Assembly: GCA_934098445.1 (NCBI GenBank)
Contig: CAKOOW010000001.1
Span: 1-64,000, forward strand
DNA length: 64,000 bases
Source of the DNA: an uncultured Bacilli bacterium
GTDB lineage: Bacteria > Bacillota_I > Bacilli_A > RF39 > UBA660
Direction of reading: 5' to 3'
Shown: positions 9,181 to 17,903 of the stretch, in pieces
Position numbering within the stretch: position 1 is the stretch's first letter
How the letters are laid out: each line of letters starts with the position of its first letter
The notes under the pieces: model-generated
The model's database searches: none
What the model was told of the DNA's origin: nothing
The model's input: only the letters and a program-made list of their open reading frames with translations
Made by a program: the position numbers and the translations under genes

Positions 9181-10491
9181 TTAGATAATATTTCTATTAA
9201 TTAAATCTTCACGAATGGTATCAGCGGTATTAAAATCCTTATTTTTCTTAGCTTCTAACCAATTTTGGTATAAAGTTTTATCACTAGTGGTTAAGGTTGC
9301 AAATTCATAATGAAGACCTAAAATTTTGGCAATAAGAAGGATTTTATCATAAGTAGCGGTTATATCTTTATTACTTCTAATATTATTATTAAGTTCTTTT
9401 ACTAATTCTAAAAGATAAGTTATTAAGTTAGGAGTATTAAAGTCTTCATCCATTATCTTGTTGATATTATCATCTTTAGTTATTTTATTTACCTCTAAGT
9501 TGTTAATTTGAATTAAGAGATTAGCCTGTTTTAAAGAATTATAAATTTTATCATTAATAAGATTACATTCATTTAAAAGTTCTTCTTTAATATTAAATGG
9601 TAAGCGATAATGGGTTTTAAACATAGCTAATTTGATAACATTGGGCTTATGATTTTTAATAAAGTCTTTAGCTAAAATAAAGTTACCTAGAGATTTACTC
9701 ATCTTAACACCTTCGACATTAATATGACCATTATGAATCCAATAGTTAGCTAAGTGATTATCGTTTAGAGCCATACTTTGAGCAATTTCATTCTCGTGAT
9801 GAGGAAATTTCAAATCAACCCCACCACCGTGAATATCGATTTTAGAGCCAAAAAGACTATTTATCATGACTACACATTCAGTATGCCAGCCGGGTATTCC
9901 TGGTCCCCAAGGGGAGTCAAAATGCTCACCATCAAGAGATTTACGCCATAGTGCAAAGTCAAGGGGGTCTTCTTTTTTCTCATCAACTTCTACACGAGCC
10001 CCACTTTCTAACTCTTCTAAAGAGTTATTAGATAGGCACCCATAGTCTTTGATTTTACTAACTCGGAAATATACATCACCATCAACTTCATAAGCATAAC
10101 CTTTTTCCAAAAGTTTAGTAATAAAATCATAAATATTGTTAAGATTTTCTAAAACGGTTGGATGATAGTCAATGCGACCACATTCATAAGCCGCCAAATC
10201 ATCTAGGTAAGCTTTAATGAATTTGTTGGCAACTTCTCTTTCGGTAATTTCTAAAGTCTTCGCAGCGGCAATAATCTTGGGATTAATATCAGTAAAATTA
10301 GAGGCATATGTTACTTTATAGCCTAAATATTCTAGATAATTTCTTATCATATCAAAGGTAATTACAGGACGCATATTGCCAATATGAACATAATTATAAA
10401 CGGTTGGCCCACAAACATACATGCTTACTTGGCCTTCTTTTAGAGGCTTAAATTCTTCTAATTTATCCGTTAAGGAATTATATATACGCAT
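9181..10491 (-). CDS. cysS: Cysteinyl-tRNA synthetase
   Basis: From the ATG at 10491 (preceded by GAAGGAGATTTT) the protein is 436 residues and begins MRIYNSLTDKLEEFKPL, the usual start. The upstream start at 10527 adds 12 non-conserved residues. CGPTVYNYVHIGN carries the first zinc cysteine and the HIGH-type motif (here HIGN). WHTECVVM and HHENEIAQS supply the other zinc ligands, and KMSKSLGNF is the KMSKS motif. It charges tRNA-Cys in the cytoplasm. At 436 residues it is slightly shorter than the usual 460-470; the shortening appears to lie in the C-terminal tRNA-binding part. No T-box leader is seen. Confidence 0.96.
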   Translation of the reverse strand: MRIYNSLTDKLEEFKPLKEGQVSMYVCGPTVYNYVHIGNMRPVITFDMIRNYLEYLGYKVTYASNFTDINPKIIAAAKTLEITEREVANKFIKAYLDDLAAYECGRIDYHPTVLENLNNIYDFITKLLEKGYAYEVDGDVYFRVSKIKDYGCLSNNSLEELESGARVEVDEKKEDPLDFALWRKSLDGEHFDSPWGPGIPGWHTECVVMINSLFGSKIDIHGGGVDLKFPHHENEIAQSMALNDNHLANYWIHNGHINVEGVKMSKSLGNFILAKDFIKNHKPNVIKLAMFKTHYRLPFNIKEELLNECNLINDKIYNSLKQANLLIQINNLEVNKITKDDNINKIMDEDFNTPNLITYLLELVKELNNNIRSNKDITATYDKILLIAKILGLHYEFATLTTSDKTLYQNWLEAKKNKDFNTADTIREDLINRNII

Positions 10492-10547
10492 AAAATCTCC
10501 TTCTTTCTTTTTTCTTAGGTCAATCATATCATTATTTTATGAAATTT

Positions 10548-10595
10548 AAAAGAAAAAGTGTTATTTATACCAAAAATTCGGTACGATAACACTTT
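10548..10595 (-). terminator. Intrinsic terminator after the FemAB-type gene
   Basis: AAAGTGTTAT pairs with ATAACACTTT, with an inner GTACC/GGTAT stem, followed by TTCTTTT on the minus strand. It lies between the FemAB-type gene and cysS and so separates the two units. Confidence 0.8.
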
Positions 10596-11769
10596 ACTTG
10601 CGAAGTCCATAAATAATTTTTTTAAAGTTACGATAAATAGCAAAACCGTACTTGTAGAAAAGGAAAAATGGATAGTCTATAACTAAATCAAATTCCCCAA
10701 TATATTCGATTACAAAACCGCCATAACCACGCTTATATTCATAGACCCCATATTCTTTAGAGCCTGGTTTAAAATCACCCGAAATACCACCAAAGTCATA
10801 AAAGTCTTTTTTCTTTTCGATGGCATACTTTATCATTTCTTCTTGCATCTTATAAGGAGCCATGAAAGGAAAATATTTCGAATAAGTACCACCATAAACA
10901 TAATTTAAACGGTCTTTATCTTCAATAAAAACCCCAGCACTTAAAGGTATTAAGTTTCTTTTATCATTTTTAATATCAGCTACTAAGTCCTCATCTAATT
11001 TATAAGTTCCAGTAGTAAGTCCTTCTAAAAACTTTTCCTTATCTAAATAGATTAGACACATACGGATAATACTTTTTAACTCAGTTTTTAAAGTCTCATA
11101 ATATTTTAAAGTACGGTCACCATGGTGTTGCCTTTCGGCAGTACTTTCCATAATATCATTGAAGTCTTTAATTGAAGTATCATCAACATCTTTTAAAATC
11201 AAAGGATATTTATCCGCTTTTTTAAGACTTCTTTTGCAACGACTATTCATATCAGTCATTAAATCATTGAATTCTTTATCTTTTATATCTAAAGCATAAG
11301 ACCAGCGAAATTGCGCTTCATTGGTATAACCAATTGTAAAACCACGATGTTTAGCGCCTTGCTTCTTTAGAAAATCAACGAATTCTTGGTTATCATTTTC
11401 ACTAACAACATTACCATCTTTATCATGGTCTTGGTAAGTTATCATTGGGTCAAATTTAAAAGTAAATCCTTTTTGGGTCTTTAGATATTTTTTTACTTCT
11501 TGAAGATAAAAAGCATAAACTTCTTTAATAGCAACTTCTTCTTTAACAAGTGGTCCTCTAGGTGCATAGTAAAGATACTTATTAAAAATCTTTTTTCCTA
11601 AAATCAGACTAACTAAAATAGGTTTATTATCTTGATAGACTGCTGTATAAAGATGAGTCCATCCATTGGCTTCTTTTACTTTAGCCCAAGCAGCATTCTG
11701 ATAAAAGTTATAATTAAACTCTTTAACAATTTTTTGAAATTCTTTTTCTTCAATTACTTTAAATAACAA
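10594..11769 (-). CDS. FemAB/MurM-type peptidoglycan bridge peptidyltransferase
   Basis: The protein belongs to the FemABX family, aminoacyl-tRNA-dependent transferases that build interpeptide bridges on lipid II in the cytoplasm. Landmarks are FYQNAAWAKVKEANGW near the N-terminus, YYAPRGPL, a charged helical hairpin region in the middle, and the C-terminal GNAT-like block with YGGTYSKYFPFMAPYKMQEEMIKYA and DFGGISGDF. The TTG at 11769 is preferred because AGGAGAG lies 6 bases upstream directly after the ychF stop. ATG starts at 11790 and 11817 lack a site and would overlap ychF. This gives about 391 residues. It is probably co-transcribed with ychF. Which amino acid is added cannot be predicted. 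Confidence 0.85.
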   Translation of the reverse strand: MLFKVIEEKEFQKIVKEFNYNFYQNAAWAKVKEANGWTHLYTAVYQDNKPILVSLILGKKIFNKYLYYAPRGPLVKEEVAIKEVYAFYLQEVKKYLKTQKGFTFKFDPMITYQDHDKDGNVVSENDNQEFVDFLKKQGAKHRGFTIGYTNEAQFRWSYALDIKDKEFNDLMTDMNSRCKRSLKKADKYPLILKDVDDTSIKDFNDIMESTAERQHHGDRTLKYYETLKTELKSIIRMCLIYLDKEKFLEGLTTGTYKLDEDLVADIKNDKRNLIPLSAGVFIEDKDRLNYVYGGTYSKYFPFMAPYKMQEEMIKYAIEKKKDFYDFGGISGDFKPGSKEYGVYEYKRGYGGFVIEYIGEFDLVIDYPFFLFYKYGFAIYRNFKKIIYGLRK

Positions 11770-11782
11770 ATTACTCTCTCCT

Positions 11783-12883
11783 TTAGACATTGAAACGGAA
11801 TAAAACGATATCGCCATCTTGCATAATATATTCTTTACCTTCTAAGCGTAGTTTTCCGGCTTCTTGAACGGCTTTTTCACTTCCTAAAGCCTCTAAGTCA
11901 TCAAAGCTTGTAACTTCTGCTTTGATAAATCCTCTTTGGAAATCACTATGAATTAAACCCGCACATTCCGGAGCCTTCATACCCTTTTTAAATGTCCAAG
12001 CCCGACATTCATCTTTACCAACGGTAAAGAAAGTTTGAAGTCCTAGAAGATGATAAGTAGCAAAGATTAGTTTATCTAAACCACTACTAGCAATTCCTAA
12101 TTCAGCTAGAAAAGCCTTTTTATCATCATCATTATACTCCGCTAATTCACTTTCCATTTTAGCGCACATAACAACGACGCTAGCATCATCATTTTTAGCA
12201 TACTCTTCTACTTGATTTGTATACGCATTTTTTCCAACAACAGCATCATCTTCAGAAACATTAGCGGCATAAATGATTGGTTTTAAAGTAATAAGATTAA
12301 AGTTTTTTAAAACTAACAATTCATCTTCATCAAATTCAACTCTTCTTAAAGGAATATTATTCATTAAATTTTCTTCACATTTCTTTAATGTATTATATTC
12401 CATAAGACTTTCTTTATCTTTAGTAGTCATAGCTTTCTTTTCAATTTTACCAATACGATTAGTAATAATTTCTAAATCAGATAAAATTAATTCTACATTA
12501 ATGATTTCAATATCACGGATAGGGTCGGTCTTTCCTTCAACATGAATAATATCGGTATCATCAAAGCAACGAACAACTTCCACAAGACAATCGCATTCAC
12601 GAATATGAGAAAGAAACTTATTACCAAGACCTTCACCTTTAGCAGCGCCTTTTACGAGTCCTGCTATATCGGTAAACTCAAAAGTAGTAGGAATAGTTCG
12701 AGATGGGAGATACATATTTTCTAAGAATTCTAATCTTGTATCAGGGACCGTTACCACTCCCACATTGGGTTCAATGGTTGCAAATGGGTAGTTAGCCGCT
12801 AAGATATTTTTTTTCGTAATAGCATTAAATAAAGTTGATTTACCAACATTTGGTAAGCCAACAATGCCCGCTTTTAAAGACAT
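11783..12883 (-). CDS. ychF: Redox-regulated ATPase YchF (Obg-family)
   Basis: The 366-residue product begins MSLKAGIVGLPNVGKSTLFNAI, the exact family start with the P-loop at residues 9-16. A longer in-frame start at 12985 adds 34 unrelated residues, and AAGAAGGAAGTG fits 12883. DIAGLVKGAAKGEGLGNKFLSHIR is the G3 region. The NxxE signature replacing NKxD (here AANVSEDD) explains the ATP preference of YchF/OLA1. The C-terminal TGS domain ends YIMQDGDIVLFRFNV. YchF binds ribosomes and affects stress responses. In B. subtilis its orthologue YyaF also lies near soj-spo0J, as here. Confidence 0.96.
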   Translation of the reverse strand: MSLKAGIVGLPNVGKSTLFNAITKKNILAANYPFATIEPNVGVVTVPDTRLEFLENMYLPSRTIPTTFEFTDIAGLVKGAAKGEGLGNKFLSHIRECDCLVEVVRCFDDTDIIHVEGKTDPIRDIEIINVELILSDLEIITNRIGKIEKKAMTTKDKESLMEYNTLKKCEENLMNNIPLRRVEFDEDELLVLKNFNLITLKPIIYAANVSEDDAVVGKNAYTNQVEEYAKNDDASVVVMCAKMESELAEYNDDDKKAFLAELGIASSGLDKLIFATYHLLGLQTFFTVGKDECRAWTFKKGMKAPECAGLIHSDFQRGFIKAEVTSFDDLEALGSEKAVQEAGKLRLEGKEYIMQDGDIVLFRFNV

Positions 12884-13011
12884 AATAACACTTCCTTCTT
12901 GATAATTATAATTAAAATAAGATAAAAAGGCAAATGATTTAAGGCTTTTTCTAAAATTATTTATTAACTTAAGGAATTTTAACAATTTAAAGGATAAATA
13001 ATCGGTATGCT

Positions 13012-13479
13012 TTATTTTTTAGAAGCATTTACTACGTTTTTAACACTTTTTTGCATGGTTATGATTTGGTCTTCAAAGCCAAATGACTGGTAAAGTTTTC
13101 TCGCTATCGTATTATGGGTCATAACTTTTATTTCTAGGTAATCAAGGTCTTTAGTTTTTAATACATCTAAGGCTTTTTGCAATAGTCTTCTACCATAACC
13201 ATGGCCTCGAAACGACTTTTCGACATATAAGCCATCAATTAGATAACCGGTTCTGTGGGCTTCGCCAATTGGTTGCAGGTAAACATAGCCAATAAGATGA
13301 TTATCAATTTGTTCAGCTAAAAGAATATTCTCAGGATTTTTAATTACATTTTTAAAATAATCTTTGACAACAAAAGGATTATAAGTATCATGACGATACT
13401 GTTTCTCATCTGCAATTAATAAAGATAATAAATGGTCACATTCATTGGCACCATATTCTTCAGTAATTCTTTTAATCAT
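13012..13479 (-). CDS. GNAT-family N-acetyltransferase
   Basis: The 155-residue protein shows the GNAT fold order. YVYLQPIGEAHRTGYLIDGLYVEKSFRGHGYGRRLLQKAL contains the acetyl-CoA loop (RGHGYG), followed by a conserved KVMTHNTIARKLYQSFGF C-terminal motif. It should transfer an acetyl group from acetyl-CoA to an unknown amine. Both the length and the single-domain form are typical. It is separated from the AbgT gene by a terminator. No substrate-specific feature is visible. Confidence 0.85.
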   Translation of the reverse strand: MIKRITEEYGANECDHLLSLLIADEKQYRHDTYNPFVVKDYFKNVIKNPENILLAEQIDNHLIGYVYLQPIGEAHRTGYLIDGLYVEKSFRGHGYGRRLLQKALDVLKTKDLDYLEIKVMTHNTIARKLYQSFGFEDQIITMQKSVKNVVNASKK

Positions 13480-13583
13480 TATTACACCAACCTTCTCCCA
13501 AAAATTATATCACATAATGGCTTGCAAAAGTTTTTAAGAATAAATGTAAATAATCAAAATGATTAAAGTACAAAAGGAATAAT

Positions 13584-13612
13584 AAAAAAAGACTTAGCTT
13601 TGATGCTAAATC
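13584..13612 (-). terminator. Intrinsic terminator after the AbgT-family gene
   Basis: AGATTTAGC pairs with GCTAAGTCT around a short loop and is followed by TTTTTTT on the minus strand, directly after the transporter stop codon. Confidence 0.85.
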
Positions 13613-15138
13613 TAAATCGTAGGCATAGTCCCTATACCAATTGGTAAACCAACTAAGTACCAAATTATTAAGATAATTAATAAGATAACTCCCGTTGCTA
13701 AAGCATATTTCTTTTGATAATTTAAAATCTTAAAGACTCCAATTGGATTATCAGCAGTATTATATTTTTCCATATAAGCTAGATAAATAACAAAGTAAGC
13801 CATAATAGGAGTAAGTCCGTAAGTCATGCCTTCAGCAAAGCGGAATATTACTTGAATAAATTCAGCACTGAAACCAACATTCATCAAAGTAGGGACACAA
13901 CTTGCGGAAAGAATAGTCCATTTGTTTACTGTATTTGGCAAGAAAATAGTTGCCACTGCTGTTCCCAGAAAGAACAATACTAATAAAGGTATTCCTGTAA
14001 ATTTACAATTAGTTATTAAGTTTCCAATAAGGGCTGTAATAACGGTACCAATATTGGACTTCTTAAAGACATTGACTAAGATTGATGATAATAAAATCAA
14101 AATAATCGTACGACCAATACCATCTAAGGAATGGGTTAAATAATCACAGAAGTCATTACTATTCTTTATACTACGCGATCCCAAGCCATAAAATAAGCCA
14201 AGAATTACAAAAAGAATTGTTACGATGAAGACAAATCCTTGTGAAAAGAAAGAGTCTGGATTAAATAATTTATCTATATAAAGTTTCTGTGAATAATCAA
14301 GAAGATTACCACTTAACGGAAGACCAGGAATAATATTGTAGATAAATATTAACAAGTAAATAATTCCAAAAGTTCCAGCAAAAATCAATCCTCTTATATC
14401 CCTTTTAGCTAACTTGAAGTCCTTTTTATCATCTTTAAACTCATACTTAGGTAATTCATTGACACTGAAGCGTTCAGCTATATAGGTTATCAAGGTCGCA
14501 ATTGCCAAGATAGCAACAGCCATAATAACAAAATAACCTAAATACGTGAAAGTATAAGAAGAGTCTAAAATATGTGATGACTCCAAAGTCAAAGCATCTA
14601 AACTAGAATCGATACTAGTCTTAAAGAAGCTTAAACCTGTGCCACATGTTAACGCCGCAAAGCTGATGACAATACCTAGAAGAGGATTTCTCCTCCCATA
14701 ATAGAATAACAAAGCACTTAAAGGTATCATAACAACATAAGCCAAATCACCACCGATAGAAAGGATAATACATAATAAGGCTAAGACAAAAGTAATTGTT
14801 TTCTTTTGACATTTTCTAGTTATTAGAGAAAAAGTTGTCTTAAGAAAACCACTCTTATCCATAATACCGATACCAATCAAGATGATAATTAACATTGATA
14901 AAGGAGTAAAGGCGGCAAAGTTAGAAACAGTTGATTGGAAAATATATTTAATGCCACGAAGATTAAACAAAGATTCAACAGCAACCCAGTTCGATTCATA
15001 AGTACTATTTTTAATAGTATCATAAGAAGCACCTACTCCAAATAAAGTAAGAACACCACTTAAAACGATTGTTACTACTATTAAAATCATCAAAGTCATT
15101 ATGGGATTTAAGGAAACTTTATTTTTCTTATTTGACAT
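13612..15138 (-). CDS. AbgT-family transporter
   Basis: This 508-residue multipass protein matches the AbgT family (p-aminobenzoyl-glutamate or related proton-driven transporters, some acting as antimetabolite exporters). Landmarks are NPIMTLMILIVVTIVLSGVLTLFGV, then GIKYIFQSTVSNFAAFTPLSMLIIILIGIGIMDKSG, and the C-terminal FLPNTVNKWTILSASCVPTLMNVGFSAEFIQVIFRFAEGMTYGLTP block that is diagnostic. The ATG at 15138 overlaps the DUF951 stop by 11 bases, so translation is likely coupled; a GTG at 15147 is an alternative. It closes the soj-spo0J-mscS-DUF951 operon. The substrate is unknown. Confidence 0.85.
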   Translation of the reverse strand: MSNKKNKVSLNPIMTLMILIVVTIVLSGVLTLFGVGASYDTIKNSTYESNWVAVESLFNLRGIKYIFQSTVSNFAAFTPLSMLIIILIGIGIMDKSGFLKTTFSLITRKCQKKTITFVLALLCIILSIGGDLAYVVMIPLSALLFYYGRRNPLLGIVISFAALTCGTGLSFFKTSIDSSLDALTLESSHILDSSYTFTYLGYFVIMAVAILAIATLITYIAERFSVNELPKYEFKDDKKDFKLAKRDIRGLIFAGTFGIIYLLIFIYNIIPGLPLSGNLLDYSQKLYIDKLFNPDSFFSQGFVFIVTILFVILGLFYGLGSRSIKNSNDFCDYLTHSLDGIGRTIILILLSSILVNVFKKSNIGTVITALIGNLITNCKFTGIPLLVLFFLGTAVATIFLPNTVNKWTILSASCVPTLMNVGFSAEFIQVIFRFAEGMTYGLTPIMAYFVIYLAYMEKYNTADNPIGVFKILNYQKKYALATGVILLIILIIWYLVGLPIGIGTMPTI

Positions 15139-15325
15139 CGCTATCACCTAATACTTTCTTCAGTTTTTTATTAAATTCCAAACGATCCATCATAATTTCA
15201 TGACCGCAGTTAACACATTTTATTTTGATATCGACACCAACTCTAATTATCTGAAAGAGATTAGTCCCGCAAGCGTGTTGTTTTTTCATCACGACTTGGT
15301 CATTTAATTTATATGTTTTGTCCAT
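15128..15325 (-). CDS. DUF951 small zinc-ribbon-like protein
   Basis: The 65-residue protein reads YKLNDQVVMKKQHACGTNLF, then IKIKCVNCGHEIMM. The CG...CxxCGH pattern is that of the DUF951 family (B. subtilis YyzM type), probably a metal-binding protein of unknown function. It overlaps mscS by 17 bases upstream and the AbgT gene by 11 bases downstream, so all three are translationally linked. DUF951 genes commonly lie near spo0J and ychF in Firmicutes, which supports orthology. Confidence 0.9.
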   Translation of the reverse strand: MDKTYKLNDQVVMKKQHACGTNLFQIIRVGVDIKIKCVNCGHEIMMDRLEFNKKLKKVLGDSDVK

Positions 15326-16133
15326 TATGCACCTCTATTTGTGGATATGGTATCTTAATATTATCTTTTTCAAAGGCATTTTTAACTATTCTCAAAGCAT
15401 CTCTATTCACTTGCCATTGCTTGTCAGGTTGACAATCAATCTTTACTAAGTAAACGACTGAACTATCGCCTAGAGAACTAATACCTAAGTAACTAGCTGA
15501 TTTTTTAATCGCATAATTAATCTTTTCTAATTCTGGTAAAATTTTAGCGATAGTGGCTTCTACTTTTTCAGTTGGTTCTTCATAAGCAACATTTAATTCT
15601 AAGTAGACATTTTGTTTAGCCTGAGACATATTAATTATCTGATTAACATTGCGGTTAGCAATAATTAATATTTCCCCCGTATACTTTTTTATTTTAGTGC
15701 TTTTTAAACCTAGTTCGATGACTTCGCCAGTAAAATCGCCATAAGTAACCATATCTCCAACTACATAGTAGTTTTCTAAAATAATACAAATTCCGCCGAT
15801 AAGATCTTTAAGTGTATCTTGAAAAGCCAAGCCGATAACAGCTGATAAGACTCCTAAGCCAGCAATAATAGATTTTGTATCTATTCCGTAAGCTTCTAAA
15901 ATAATAACAACAACTATAACAATTATAATGTATTTAAAGATATTAGACCCTAAATCGATAATAGTTCTTTTCTTTTTCTGGTCATAAGTATTTTTACCTT
16001 CTTTAAATTTCATTAGTCTTTTTAATGCTTTGTTAATACCGCGGCTAGCTAAGACTCCTAAGAAAATGGAGATAATAGGAGTATAAACTTGTTTAGCAGC
16101 GAAAAATTTAAAAATTGTTTCTAATATTTCCAT
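15309..16133 (-). CDS. MscS-family small-conductance mechanosensitive channel
   Basis: The 274-residue protein has membrane segments near residues 15-33 and 63-82 and a Gly/Ala-rich pore helix, SIIAGLGVLSAVIGLAFQDTLKDLIGG. The MscS beta-domain follows (NYYVVGDMVTYGDFTGEVIELGLKSTKIK). It ends with an alpha/beta cytoplasmic domain. It should act as a safety valve for hypo-osmotic shock in the membrane. Three membrane segments and this length fit the short YkuT/MscS type. It lies 5 bases after spo0J and overlaps DUF951. Confidence 0.93.
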   Translation of the reverse strand: MEILETIFKFFAAKQVYTPIISIFLGVLASRGINKALKRLMKFKEGKNTYDQKKKRTIIDLGSNIFKYIIIVIVVVIILEAYGIDTKSIIAGLGVLSAVIGLAFQDTLKDLIGGICIILENYYVVGDMVTYGDFTGEVIELGLKSTKIKKYTGEILIIANRNVNQIINMSQAKQNVYLELNVAYEEPTEKVEATIAKILPELEKINYAIKKSASYLGISSLGDSSVVYLVKIDCQPDKQWQVNRDALRIVKNAFEKDNIKIPYPQIEVHNGQNI

Positions 16134-16138
16134 AAGTA

Positions 16139-17044
16139 TTATCCTTCAATTTTGATATCCAATAATTCTAAAATTCTTTGAAGTTCTAACTGCGAAGAGA
16201 AAGGTATTTCTATTTTTTTATTAGTAATTTTAACTTTAGTCCCTAACTTTTCACGCATAGCATCCTCATAGATATGATTGGGATTTATAGTATCATATTG
16301 TTTAAAGAAATTATCATCATTTTGTGAAGTTTGCTTTTCTTCTTGTTCATGGATATCTCTAGTTATGTTTTCAATGGCACGAACATTTAGTCCTTCGGCA
16401 ACTATTTTGTTAGCCAAACGATTAATTTGATTATTATCTTCTAACTTGGATAAAGCTCTAGCATGCGACATAGACAGTTTATTATCTTCTACATACTTTT
16501 TAGTATCATCAGGAAGTCTTAATAAGCCAAGACTATTAGTAATATAACTACGACTTTTACCAAATTTTTTGGCTAATTCTTCTTGGGTAATATTACTACT
16601 TCTTAGAATGCTATCGTATGCCATTGCTTCTTCGATAGGATTTAAGTTTTCTCTTTGAATGTTTTCAATCAAAGCAATTTCCATCATTTCTTCATCATCA
16701 AAGTCTTTAACAATTGCGGGAACAGTTTCTAATCCGGCAATCTTAGCGGCTTTAGTACGACGTTCTCCAGCTACTAACTCATAACCTTTAATACTTTTCT
16801 TAACTATAATTGGTTGAACGATACCATGTTCTTTAATGGAAGATGCTAATTCATTTAAGGCTTCTTCGTCAAAAATTTTACGAGGTTGATAAGGATTAGA
16901 ACGGATATCAGTAATTTTAATTTGAACTATTTCATTTGGTTTAGCTTCTTCTACTAGCCCTTTTTCAAAATTATCAAAGTCAATACGTTCATTGGTAAAT
17001 AATTGTTCTAAACCTTTACCTAACGCTTTTTTCTTAGTTTCCAT
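16139..17044 (-). CDS. parB: Chromosome-partitioning protein ParB/Spo0J
   Basis: The 301-residue protein begins METKKKALGKGLEQLF, typical for Spo0J. IRSNPYQPRKIFDEEALNELASSIKEHG starts the N-terminal CTPase/ParB domain, GERRTKAAKIAGL is the CTP-binding arginine patch, and NIQRENLNPIEEAMAYDSIL leads into the HTH that reads parS. A C-terminal dimerisation segment closes it. ParB loads at parS, spreads as a CTP-dependent clamp and recruits SMC. It overlaps soj by 11 bases. No parS site (TGTTNCACGTGAAACA) was found in this window. The number of Noc-like paralogues cannot be judged. Confidence 0.95.
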   Translation of the reverse strand: METKKKALGKGLEQLFTNERIDFDNFEKGLVEEAKPNEIVQIKITDIRSNPYQPRKIFDEEALNELASSIKEHGIVQPIIVKKSIKGYELVAGERRTKAAKIAGLETVPAIVKDFDDEEMMEIALIENIQRENLNPIEEAMAYDSILRSSNITQEELAKKFGKSRSYITNSLGLLRLPDDTKKYVEDNKLSMSHARALSKLEDNNQINRLANKIVAEGLNVRAIENITRDIHEQEEKQTSQNDDNFFKQYDTINPNHIYEDAMREKLGTKVKITNKKIEIPFSSQLELQRILELLDIKIEG

Positions 17045-17819
17045 CTCTACTAATAACCTCCTTTGCTAAGTTTTGATAAGCCAGGGTTGCTCTGCTATCT
17101 GGATCATAATCACTAATTGGTTTCCCATGACTTGGGGCTTCAACTAATCTGACTAATCTTGGAATAATGGTATTAAAGACTTTATTCTTAAAATAGCCTC
17201 TAATCTCTTCAATTACTTCTAAGCCTATATTGGTACGACCATCAAGCATAGTAAGCAAAACGCCTTCTATTCTTAAACCAGGGTTCATATTTGATTGAAC
17301 CATTATAATAGAGTTAAGTAACTGTGTAATCCCCTCTAAAGCAAAAAATTCACATTGAACAGGAATAATAACCGAGTTGCTAGCTACCAAAGCGTTCATA
17401 GTAGTAATTCCCAAAGATGGCTGACAATCTATTATTATATAATCATAAAGGTCCATTAATGGTTCCAGGCTTAATTTAAGCTGTTCGTTCTGACGAAAAT
17501 TAGAATCTTCAAGCATAGCTTTAACAAATTCGACATCAACACCAGCTAAATTCAATGTTGCGGGAATCATCGAAAGATTCTTAAATTTTGTTTTAATAAC
17601 CGCACTTTTAACATCGCAAGCTCCGGTCATAACATCATAAATATCGTGCTTAATATCGCTATTATTAATACCTAAACCGGTTGTTGCATTTCCTTGCGGG
17701 TCTAAGTCGATTAGTAAAGTGTTTTTACCTTCTTTTCCAAGGGCTGCGGATAAATTTATACTGGAAGTTGTTTTGCCAACGCCTCCTTTTTGATTAACCA
17801 ATGCAATAATTTTTGTCAT
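17034..17819 (-). CDS. parA: Chromosome-partitioning ATPase ParA/Soj
   Basis: The 261-residue protein has the deviant Walker A KGGVGKTTSSINLSAAL at residues 11-27, with the signature lysine, then LIDLDPQGNATTGLG and the switch II IIIDCQPSLG. Length and motifs match Soj, which works with ParB in origin segregation and in control of DnaA. It is the first gene of the operon soj-spo0J-mscS-DUF951-abgT, and AAGGTGGTATTAG precedes the ATG. The upstream promoter is not well defined (a TAAAAT near 17857 with a poor -35). Confidence 0.95.
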   Translation of the reverse strand: MTKIIALVNQKGGVGKTTSSINLSAALGKEGKNTLLIDLDPQGNATTGLGINNSDIKHDIYDVMTGACDVKSAVIKTKFKNLSMIPATLNLAGVDVEFVKAMLEDSNFRQNEQLKLSLEPLMDLYDYIIIDCQPSLGITTMNALVASNSVIIPVQCEFFALEGITQLLNSIIMVQSNMNPGLRIEGVLLTMLDGRTNIGLEVIEEIRGYFKNKVFNTIIPRLVRLVEAPSHGKPISDYDPDSRATLAYQNLAKEVISRDGN

Positions 17820-17903
17820 TCTAATACCACCTTTGTCAATAATTCTGCTATTTCATTTTATCATATAAATATTATTTTGTCTTATATTTTTAATTTTATT
17901 ACC

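Noticed and set aside
10492..10554. T-box leader upstream of cysS
   Set aside because: The space before cysS is too short and has no T-box sequence or specifier stem.
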